Shown here: in pieces, positions 37,601-48,100 of the stretch
How the letters are laid out: every line of letters begins with the position of its first letter
How positions within the stretch are numbered: position 1 is the stretch's first letter
Assembly: GCA_036583965.1 (NCBI GenBank)
Contig: JAZBQD010000034.1
Span: 6,283,476-6,347,475 of the forward strand
Reading direction: 5' to 3'
Length of the DNA stretch: 64,000 nt
DNA from: Prunella strophiata
Lineage: Eukaryota; Chordata; Aves; Passeriformes; Prunellidae
The notes under the pieces: model-generated
What the model was told of the DNA's origin: nothing
Seen by the model: only the letters and a program-made list of their open reading frames with translations
The model's database searches: none
Translations under genes and position numbers: made by a program

Positions 37601-40600
37601 TGTTTGCTTAATTATCATTTCTCCATTTTGTCTGTTTGCACTAACCACTAAAATGTCATGAAGACATCTGGAAATTAAATTCTAATTCATTGGGAACTGC
37701 CTTCTTCCGGAGTTAAATGATAGTTCTCTAACACAGTGAATTCTTCTGCTCTTTCTCTTGTAGTTTCTCCTATTTTCTCTCTTTGTGGGGGTGTGCAGCC
37801 TGCATTTGAATTTTATTGTTTTACGTTGTTCCCTGGGCAACTCCAGTTCTTAATTCTGACCTCCCAGTGGTACTTTTTCCTCACCATCTTTCTGTATTAG
37901 TGCAGCCTGGTAACATTCTTGAAAAATAAAGGCTGGAATTCAGATCAAGCTGGCAAAAAATGTTCCAGCACATAAACTCCATGTTCTTTATGAAGTCTGT
38001 ATTAGACACCTCTCTCTCAGCTCAATGACTAACTCTGACAAAGGCATAAAACCATTTATTCCTCTCAGGGCACCTTCCAGCAGCCTTTTCAGTTATAAAA
38101 TTGTATTTGGGGCTTTTCTGTTACGTACGTTGGGTCCCACATTCCCCCTGCAATTGCACAGCATCCCCCTCCCTCCCTTCTCAGAGACATTGCAGGGTTT
38201 GGCTTGTGTTCACCACCTCTTGGCATGTACTCTCGCAGGGCATAAAATGAAGATTTGGGGTGAGTTTATCTCAGCTGAGGGTCAGATGGAGGTGACTAGA
38301 GAATGCCTGAACAGCAAAGCTCTGCTGCCTTCACTCTTCTTGCTGTTGTTGTCTGTCCCCATTTGTTATCTCTTGTTGCAGGTTATTGCAGAATTGTACA
38401 GTTCCTCCTGCACTCATTTCTGTATTACAGATTGACTTCAGGAAAAAAAAAAAAAAAGAAAATAAAGAGAAGCAGTCTTCTACATTGTTTCTTCTCCCTC
38501 AGGCTCTGGAGAAATTTTACTCCACACAGGCTCATTTTCCCTGCCTCAGACACTGCTGTGACCTCCCTCAGCCCTGAGCTTTCTCCTCCTGAGCTTTCTA
38601 CATTTCTTTTTGCCCATTTCTACTCTCAAACAGTGCCCAGCTTTTGTTCACATTTTTCCCTCTGACTTCTATATCTTGAGAAATTCTTCTTGCAGAAACA
38701 AACACCATCTTCACTGAAAACATCATCAACTGTATCAAGTGATTTTTACCTCATGAGCTGTTTTGTTTTGAAATTCCCTTTGTGTCCTCATGGCAGCTGT
38801 GTCTGTCCTGCTCTTGGTGGAGCAAGAGGCAGCAGTGTCCACTGAACAGCTCTGGGTTTATTTAATTACTAATGAATTTCAACTAAAATTCTACCAATGA
38901 GATTGAATTCCTAAATAATTTTAAAAGCCTGCAAAAAAAAAAAAAATTTTGGCATATATTCAAGTTCTGCAAAAGTTACAGAATTAATGAGGCATGTGGG
39001 TTATGTGTTGCTTTTTCAGCTTGGTTTTCCCAGTCCTCAAACCTTTCTTTCCTTCAGTGAAAGGTGAACTCTTGCAGAACTGGAGTGTTGCTACAGGGAC
39101 AAGTTCCTGCACATCAGGGGAAATCCTGTGACAGGAGAAAGGGCTAAGAGAGGCAGATTTACATCTCCTTTATTTATGGCTGGTGGCTCTAGTTGCAGGT
39201 TAAAACTATTTGATGCCACCAAAGGGAAGGAGCTGTAACCAGACTGAGCTCTTCCTTGGAACAGCAGGGCAAAATTCCCTGTGCTCTTCAGAGGTGTGGC
39301 AGCACCACTTGGAAACTTCCAAATTTCAGCTCTGTTGCTACTGTGGGCTTGTGAGACTCAAAGCAAAGGCTCAGGAGCAGGTGCTGAGTCAAACAGGCAC
39401 TCACTCATTGGAGTTTCTAAGGGACACTTAGGATCCCTGTGTACACTGATTCCCCTGGGAATTTCCTTGCTGCTCTCCAAAGGGATTTGGCTCTCAAAGT
39501 GGAGCTCAGCATGAAGCCACGCTGGTCAGGGCTTTGCCTTCACATCTCAGAGACTTTTAGGTACAATCTGTCTCTTAAAAGAATTCCAGGAAGGTGGGAA
39601 GCAGGAAGAAAAGATTCCAAACTCACTGTGTGTGGTTTTATTTTCAACAGAAATATCCTTGGATGAGTGCTCCCATTCAGGTTGGATTAGTTGGAATCTG
39701 GTAAGTGGTTTCTTTGGGTTGGGTCTGCTATCTTAAGAGATACTTGTAGGGCTTTTGAAAATGCAGCAGTATTTGCTTTTGTTTTTGTTTTTTTTTTAAG
39801 GAAAAAAGGTTGAGTTACTGAGGGTACAGCAGTTATTTCCATCTCTGTAACTGATAAAATATCATGTTAAAAACAAAAAAGCCGTTAGCAGGGAAGAAGC
39901 TGCCAAGAAAAGCAGAGGGAGGGAGAAAGGGAGTGGCAAAAAAAGGAATGTGGCAGCTTGATTAGAAAAGATGCTTTGGCTGCTACCTCTAAACAGTCAG
40001 TGGAATCTCATCCTGGAGGCTGATAATTCTGGAGACATTTGGTTAATAGGGTTTAATCTGCTGTGTTCTGGCATTTTCTGTTGTCATGCACGCAAAGGTA
40101 AAACACTGTAAGGACATCAAATGGTAATTTTACACAAATTTGGGAATGTTGTATTGAAACATTTAGTGCTATTTGTAGGTAAATGATTTTATAAGGTACA
40201 AGTGCAGTGAGAAATAAAAGTTACATAGTACTTTGTGGAACTTTACCTCACTGCATACAGAAAACAAGAAAGCTTTTTACCTAAATCATGCATAAGATTT
40301 TTTAATTCTGCTTTAGCACCCTAAATATTGTAAACCTGGTTTTGTCTCTTCTAGTCTCGTGTTTGCAACTCCCCTGTGTTGTGCCCTGTTTCCTCAGAAA
40401 AGGTGGGTACTGCTGTGAATTATTCTCACTTCAGTGTTATTCCAGATCCAGTCATGGTGCTGCACACAGACACAAACACAGGGTCATTGCCTGCTCAAGC
40501 AGTTTTAATTCCCATATAACAAAGGTGATAAACAGGAGAATATACAGAAAAGTAGTAACTGTGTTATTCATCAGTAATATATAACAGTTGTTTACAAACC

Positions 40601-41762
40601 CCAGCCCCTCAAGATGAGTTCTGTACAATATATTCATGTCCAGTAAGGTTATGGATGCACTAAATACAGTCAGAGCCCATTTTATTTTCAGCTGAAAGCT
40701 CTTCTAGTTAACAGAACAGCACTGGACTATCTGTGCTCATTTGTTATTTGCTTAATATTTTTCCAGACTTTTTCATCCATACAGAAGTAGCTCAGTATTG
40801 AAAGCAGTCTTAGAAACAATACTGATTATAGCTGACATCCTTATGAAATCTGAATGAGTTACTTTAAAAACTGAGCTCAATTTGGTATGTAGTATGGACA
40901 GGGCCTTAAATTCAGCTGTCCCTCTCATTTTAATAGTGGTTGTCTAAACTCAACAAGCTGCCAGCTGTACCTTAAACAACCCAAGCTTGAGCTGAGTCCA
41001 TTAAAATGCTGAACTAAGGCAGCTTTTGACTTCCAGAAAACAATAGCCAATTCTCAGTGTTGTTTGAGTACAACAAAGCTGACACCATCTGTCTCCCTGC
41101 TTGGCCTAGGACAGAGAACTGTGGTAAACAAGTGTCACTAGGCTACCTGGAGATGACTTGACAAACCAACCCAGCACACATGCTACAGTTCTTGATTTCA
41201 GCCAGGGCTCTCCAGTTCAGAGGAAGATTAGACCTTGAACTGTGCTCAGGAAATTGCAGCTGTTCAAATGACCTGGCAGTTTAATTCACTTTACTGTGAA
41301 CCAGCTCTCATAAAAACAAACCCTGTATTCAACTGAATAAAATCACATAGTAAGTTAAATAGGCAAATACATTCTATTTAATAAAAACCCTTTTAGGAAG
41401 GTAAGTTTCTATTGCCTGAGCAATGAAGTGGATCCTTACCCTCACAGTAACAGTAACAGCCATTTCCTGCCTCCATAGACTATCCCACTGCCCTTGGAGC
41501 AGGGATTCATGTGCCCTGGTCTGTGAGCCTGCTTCCTGGATAAGATGTTTAAAAAGATCTGAAAACTCTTGTGACAATGTAGGAAGTTTAGCAGATGCAT
41601 TGTCCATCTTATTTCCTTTCTGGTGCTTGTTTGGTGTAACCCCTTCACTGTTTCCTTTTGCTCAGTTCGATGTCGGTGTCACGCTTGGAGCCAGATTTGC
41701 AAGACAGGATCCGAGCCAACATCCCTGGCCTAAAACATGTGTACTTCAATAAAGGATTATAA
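28678..41762 (+). CDS. SFXN1: Sideroflexin-1, ten coding exons, one +1 frameshift in exon 3
   Basis: This is a multi-pass mitochondrial inner-membrane protein that carries serine into mitochondria for one-carbon metabolism. Exons on the plus strand: 28667-28841 (ATG at 28678), 29450-29621, 30611-30709, 32008-32083, 32645-32730, 33975-34102, 34594-34643, 39651-39700, 40355-40402 and 41666-41762 (stop TAA). All junctions are GT-AG and phases agree. The start gives [20 protein letters not shown], then [11 protein letters not shown]. Exon 3 carries the family HPDTGE motif and [17 protein letters not shown]. Later exons give [23 protein letters not shown] and the C-terminus HVYFNKGL. One extra G at 29481-29482 (in GAAGGATGAG, where GAA GAT GAG is expected) breaks exon 3. 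With it ignored the product is 322 residues, the same length as human SFXN1. The exon 4 donor (AG then GTCAGA) is weak but keeps the phase. Confidence 0.96.
29968..31657 (+). repeat. Pair of 40-bp near-identical segments in SFXN1 introns 3 and 4
   Basis: Positions 29968-30007 and 31618-31657 match at 37 of 40 bases. Each opens TTTGGTATGGTTGATTTTAA and ends ACATGGCC or AGACATGGCC. The flanks do not match, so this is either an old segmental copy or two remnants of an unidentified dispersed repeat. Confidence 0.8.
31222..31428 (+). mobile_element. CR1 LINE 3' end, plus orientation
   Basis: It shows the sense CR1 3' end: GTTACCCAGGGAAGCTGTGG, CCCCATCCCTGGAAGTGTCC, CCATGGCAGGGTGGAATGGA, and the terminal CCATTCTGTGATTCTATGAA. 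It is 5'-truncated and lies in SFXN1 intron 4. Confidence 0.9.
34644..39650 (+). other. SFXN1: SFXN1 intron 8
   Basis: This 5-kb intron lies between the exons ending AFLK and starting KYPWMS. It holds one CR1 3' end at 35.7 kb and short homopolymers (for example A15 near 38.44 kb). No coding exon was recognised. Confidence 0.6.
35690..35842 (+). mobile_element. CR1 LINE 3' end, plus orientation
   Basis: It shows CCCCATCCCTGGAAGTGTCC, GGAACTGGATGATCTTAAAA and the end CAACCCAAACCATTCTGTGA in sense order. It is a short 5'-truncated copy in SFXN1 intron 8. Confidence 0.9.
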
Positions 41763-42020
41763 TTCAAGGAAGGCAAAGTATCTTTCAAGGAGAAACTTAC
41801 AAACTTATTTTTTGAATTGCGTGCCAACATAGACAAGAACACACCTTTATCTTGTCCTTTTGTTAAACAAGTTTGATCATCTGCATTATTTTACAGTTGA
41901 AGACTTTCCTCAGTATAGTGTTTAAATTACATAAGGTCACTTTTGTCCACTTTGGTATTGTTTGAAAGTTTAAACACACACATCGAGATGTTTACATAAG
42001 TCTCAAGCAGCTACAATAAC

Positions 42021-42026
42021 AATAAA
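42021..42026 (+). terminator. SFXN1: SFXN1 poly(A) signal
   Basis: This AATAAA hexamer lies about 260 bases after the SFXN1 stop codon, the first canonical signal downstream of it. It sits only 87 bases from the stop codon of the convergent KIF20A gene. Confidence 0.65.
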
Positions 42027-42112
42027 GAAGCGCACAATGAAAACCAGATGCTATTATATTGGACTTGCCACCTGCTCCAGTAATAGCAGGGCAGGGACCT
42101 CCTTTTGAAAAG

Positions 42113-45100
42113 TCATAGAGCAACTGAACGAAGTTGCCAGCCTCTGGTAGCCACAGGACGGGTGGTTGAACGTGTCAGGATGTTGTGCAGGAAGGGCTTT
42201 TTGCCAGGAGGCTGATTGGGCTGCAGGTTTTCCCTGTTGGCACAGAAGCGTTTCTTGAGGGCGGACGTTGGCGGCGCCTGCAGCTTCTGCACGGTGTGGT
42301 ACTGCTCAGCAATGCAGGCCGCCTTCTTGCGCAGGTCCAGCTTCACCAGCATCATGTTGTTCTGCAGCTCTGCCAGGGTCTGGTCCTGAGGAAGATATAT
42401 TTATATAAAAACATATTAAAATTTGAATCATAGAAAGAAAAGCCCATTCCTAGTTGAAACACATTAAAGATCATCTTGTCCCCTGTTGTGGACAGGGACA
42501 GGCTTTTACTAAACCAGGTTGCTCCCAGCCCTGTCCAACTTGGCCTTAAAACACTTCCAGGGATGGAGCAGCTACAACTTCTCTAGGAAATGTGTTTTCA
42601 GTGCTTCAGCATCCTCACAGTAAAGAATTTTCTCCTAATATCTAATCTAAACCTCAGCGTGAAGCTATTCCCCCTTGTCTTGCCATTCTCTGCTCTTACA
42701 AAAAGTCCCTCTGCAGCTTTCTTGTAGGCTCCCATCAGGTACAATGACAAGCTGTGTTAGCTCCCTGGTTACTGTGAACTGAGGAGGATAAACTGCCTTT
42801 AGCCAAAATTCACTAACTGTTCTGCTAAATAAGACCATGCATAAAAGCTTCTACTGTCTACAGTGTAGCCAGTTCAGTAACACATAGGAACAGTAAGGGC
42901 TGGGACAAAGCTGACTCCCTCCTGCTGCAAATATGCTGCCATAGCAACTGTGATGGAGTGGATAAGGAAATGAGAACTCTGAATTCTCCTACTTTAAGTG
43001 CAGGCTACCAGTTAACTGAACAGGAACAGTTTGGGTCTCCTGTGGAGAGGTAAATACACAACTAACTCAGCCATTGAAAAAAATCAGCCTTAGAGCTCCC
43101 TTCACTAAATATGTACCAGCAAATCAATCATTTTTATTTGCAGCAGCAAGAACTTTGGTTGCTCTGATTATGGCAGGGCACACAGACTAAACCCCTCTCT
43201 CCCCCAGTGCAACCCACCCCAAAGCAGACACATCACCTGTCTTGCCAGGATATCATCACACAGTGCCCAGGGCTTCTCGCAGCTTCCCTGCCCCTGTGCT
43301 GTGGCAGCACGCCCGCTCTGCAGACTGCAGAGACTCCCCAATCTTTTGTAACTCTGAACGCAGCAATCTGACATTCTGCAAGAGAGAGAGGTTTAATGCA
43401 GCAGCTGTTTTGGCACTGCTCTGCAAACAAAGCCACTCCAAGGTAATTCAGACATGCAGCACTGAGGGAGGATCCCGAGTGATCAGATACTACAACCTTC
43501 AACAGCTCCTGTAAGTTCAACAAACCCATTTCATTTGTTTAAAAACCTGGAAACAGCAGCCCCAAACTCTGTTTCAGCTGGCAACCATTTTGCCCTGCCA
43601 AATGTTCTTTTCTGTAACACAGAACAGTTACCTTCTGTCCATCCTCCAGCTTCCTGTCCACAGTCCATAGTAATGGGTTTGGCAGAGGCAGGTGGCTCCA
43701 CTAATTTCTGGTACTTGTGCAACTCTAGGAACAGACAAAAAGTAGTGAGCAACAGGACATTGATCAACTTTCAGTATTCCTGAAATTCAGGACTTCCCTT
43801 GAGACAAGCTGCCACAAGGCAAGCTGGAAAGAGCTTTTGAGTTTGTGCAGAAAGGCACAAACATTCCAGGCTTCTCCCATTCACTTAGACAAAGGGGCTT
43901 AAGAATTTGAATGGAAAGATTATCCTGTCCTGAAGTCCATTTTCCTGTGAAAATGAAGTGAAACTGTCCATCCAGCACATTATTCCTGTCATCCTACAAG
44001 TCAAATAATGTTTTGAGGGTGTCTAAATCCAATGTACCCTGAAGGAGGTCTCTCTAACCCTGCACAAGGGATCTCTCAGCATGGCTCAGAACCAGTGCAG
44101 TGCTTGGTGCTGTACCTGTACTTGTGGTATTCAACTCCTTTTGACACTGCTCCAGCCTGGCTTTGGTGTCTGCCAGCTCCTGCTGCAGAGCAGATGAGCT
44201 GGCCACTTCGCTTGGATCGACGTACACTCTGCTCCGAGTCCTTTTGCTTGGCATCCAGGCTCTCCAGTTTTTGTTTGGTCTCCTGCAGAGCAGCTTTGAG
44301 CTCCAAAATCTCCTCATCACGCTCCTGAGAGAGGAAGTTTGTTCAGAGAGTCAACAAGACTTTTGTAGCACAACTTGTCTGAAACATTCTGTGTCTCTTC
44401 CTGGAGAATTTCTCAATCCTACACTTAACACATTGAACCAAGCCTTTAAGGTTACTTTTAAGTAAGTACAGCAAACCCACTTCCTGGGAGCCTAAACCTC
44501 TTTTTTACAGAGCCTAAAGAAGAGGGATTGTTTTGGAGCTGGCATCTTCAGAGCAGTCTGCAAGAAGTCCCAGAGGTCACTCAAATGCTGTAGGCATGAA
44601 AATATGGAGAGGTCCATACCCATCATCACAACTGAGAGCAAGAAGAGAAATTCACACAACTTGTGTGAGCCTGAAGAGCCCAAATCAAGGCCACTAATGA
44701 AAAAAGTAAGAGGGGGGAAGAGAATCATGTTGAACAAATGGACAAGTCAGGATGGTTGTACCTTAGCTTTCAGACTGAGTGTTCAAAATTAGGAAGCCTA
44801 GCAGGTTACATAAAGTAGGAGACAAGAAGCAAAAACTGTGGATTGAAAGATGAAATAATATCACCAAAAACACCTCAGAAAGCAAATCTTTTTTTTCACT
44901 TTGCATAAAGATCTTCCTGGATTCAAGTATCCAGAGTCCCCTCCCAACCCACTGCTGTCATTGCATTGCCCTGAACAAACCTGCATCTGCTCCTGGTAGT
45001 GGTCAGTCAGTAACTCCTTCAGGATGGTCATTTTACCCTCATACAGTTCCTCCAGCTGCTCTCTCTGAGCATCCACGTGCTGGCTACAAAGAGAACAACC

Positions 45101-48100
45101 AATTCCATGTCAGGATCTGGCAGTTCCTGGTGCTGCAGCTCATCCTGAGCAGAGGGAGGGAGCCCAGCACAGGCTGTACCTCCACCACTGCTCCTTCTGT
45201 TGCATGTGCTCCAGCATCTCGTTGCAGATCTCCTCGCGCAGGCGCATCTCCAGCTGCAGCTTCTTCTGCCGCTCCTGCGCCAGCAGCTCTCGTGCAGCTT
45301 CGACCGCAGCGCAGCAAGTCCTGCAAGAGGGACACAGCTCTGCTGCCCACACTGCACAACAGAGCTAAGACCTGGAGTAAACTAAGGATGCAGGGATCTA
45401 GATTTAAGGGTTTAGTCACTTGGAAGGAAAAGTTGCCAGGGTTTGCTGCCTTGGCACATGACAGCTTGAGTCTCTGTAGGGATGTGACTTCATCTTGAGC
45501 TTTCAGCTGTCTCAGCTGCCTGCTTTATCTAGGAAGTTTGATTATTTTTTTCCCATTTAGATTCCTGTTCTGCATGTTTTCTAGATTTCCCTTGCAGAGA
45601 AGGAATTACAGGTCTGCACCTGCACTGTTACTGCCACTATTCCACAAATGACAAAGTGCTTTCAAATTTAGCATGTGTGTCAGATTTAGACCAACTGCAG
45701 AATGTTTTTGTCAAGGATTCCCAATTTCCTGGGTCCTGTATCCTTCTGAGGTTCTGTGTCATCTCTCTTGGCTCTCTCTGAGCTCCAATCCCAGCTCCCC
45801 AGGCCAAAGCTAACAGTCATGTTCTTGACCTGGCATCCACATAAAGGGTGTAAAACAAATCACAACCCACCTTCTTCTCATACATAGAGACATCTGCCTC
45901 ATCCTCAGTGTCTTCTTCTGATTCCACATCTTCCTCTGGCTCTGCCTCAGGACCCTGGCTGATTCGCCTGTTGTGCTCTTTGATAATGGATTTTAAGGAT
46001 GGAAGTCCCAGCTTTGTGGGAGGTGCCTGAACAAGCTGAAGGGGAAAAGACCACCATTATCAGTCTGCAGAGCCTGGATGATGTGTAGTCTTTAAACACT
46101 GCCCCTCTCTACAACCTGTCAGCCATTTCAGTTTAGCAGAATCTGGAAATACTCTGGAGGTGATAACCACTGGAGAAGCATAGGGACAATGTACAAGCAT
46201 GCCCCCTCTCCTTGTGGTGGGAAGGGGCCAAGTCCCACAGAAGCAGAAGAAACCCAAGCTACCCTGACCATGCCATGATCCTGGTGTGTGTTACTCACCT
46301 GGCTGGCAATGGCTGAGAACTTGGCTACGTACAGAGTCTCATCATAGGTGGAAGCACACTGGTTGATGTTGACAATCATGCAGGAGCGCCCGCGCCCGGT
46401 GAAGAAGCCCTGGAACACGCGGGTCAGTTTGCTGTCCCGGAACGGAACCACCGCCTGCTTTGTCCTGGGGGAGAGGCAGCAGTGAGCTGGGAAAGCAAAA
46501 AAACCTCCCACACCCTCCCTCTGGAGAGGGGGATGCTCACCTGGCCTGCTGGTTCTGGCGCAGGGCGGCGATGCAGCGGCCCAGGGTGTGCAGGGAGGTG
46601 TTGATGTTGTTGGCTTCTTTCATTCGCTCGCCGCTTCTCTGGTCCTTGCAGCGCTCGGAGCCCGCCAGGTCACACAGGGACAGCCTGAGGGAAACACAGT
46701 GACATTCACATCTCTTACAGGGTTTGGCCTGCCATATCAGGTTTACAGTTCAGACACCCTGCAGTCACCTTCCCAGCTTCCCCATAAGGGCACAGAGCAT
46801 TTTTCTGGGCTATTGATGGATGGAAGGGCTTGCCTTAAGGGTAGGTGTTACACAAAATAACAGCAAAATGAGCTTTGAACTGTCAACCTCAGAGATCCTT
46901 TGCCAGTCCTCACTTTCCAGATAAATATATCCCAGGAACAGGGACCAGCAGCACTCAAATCAGCCCTGCTGCAAGGGTAAGGATGCTCACATTTACTTTC
47001 ACTCAAAAAGCCTGAGAACTACCTCAAGTTGCACCTTGCAGTACTCCTGAAACTCCTCTCAGTTCCAAGACTTAGCATTTATTTCTTCCAAGGACTTTCA
47101 ACATCACCATCATTAAGATATTTCCCATACCCCAGGCCCTCGAACAAAGAGACAAGAAAGCTGAGATTACACCCAAATCCTAAAAAACATGAAACTTACT
47201 CGCTGATTTTTGGAACAACTTCACTGCCACCTTTTTGCAAGTGCAGAATCCGAATGGAGAACACACTGTGACTGTAAATAAACATACAAATATTAAAAAA
47301 AAAAAAAAAAGCAAACTTTAAAAGCCCCTCAGAATTGTATTTCTGCCTAAACAATCCCTCTTCCTTCAGACCTGCGACTGGAGTTCTGGTTCATGTGGGT
47401 GCTTGCAAAACTCTGGTTTTTCCGACCCAGTTTCAGGAGTTTCCAGGCCTCATCAGCATCCCGGACATTGATCCAGTTCAGATCTGGAAAGCAAGCATGC
47501 ATTGGGCACAGCAGTTGGGAGACAGGCAGAAAACTTATCTCAGCCCCAACTTCATTGCACGTCCCTGACATCAACAAATTTGACAATCCTGTAATCCCGA
47601 CATCAGAGCTCTCTGTGGGGCTCTCCTGCACATCACTGCTAAGCCACCCACCCACCCAGTCCTAAAGCCTTCCTAGCAGGCCACTAAAGCTCTCTTGCAG
47701 GGAAATCTACCTTTCACATAGGGGTTGCCAGTCTGGTCCTCACAGAGCCGCAGTGTTTGCCGCTTGCGGTTCTGCCCAGGTAGAGCTGGTTCTAGCAAGT
47801 CATAGATTAACTCGTTGTAGATCTCAAAGAAAGAGACCCAGATGGAGAACTGCACATCTGTGCTGGTGAGTGAAATGCAATCCAAGTCAGTCCAGCAAGG
47901 GCCCAGTTCTGGGGAAAAAAGAGAAATGAAGGAAGGAAAATAAATCATGACTGCAGCTTTCCATGAGTCCAACAAGAATGGTTTAGCTCTAGAGCAAGAT
48001 ACTTCCTTCAGCAAGCAAAACCACCCCAGAAACAAATCCTTTTATTTACTTCCTCCCATTTGTATCTATTCTAATGCCTGTCCCCAGTGAGACAGCCTAA

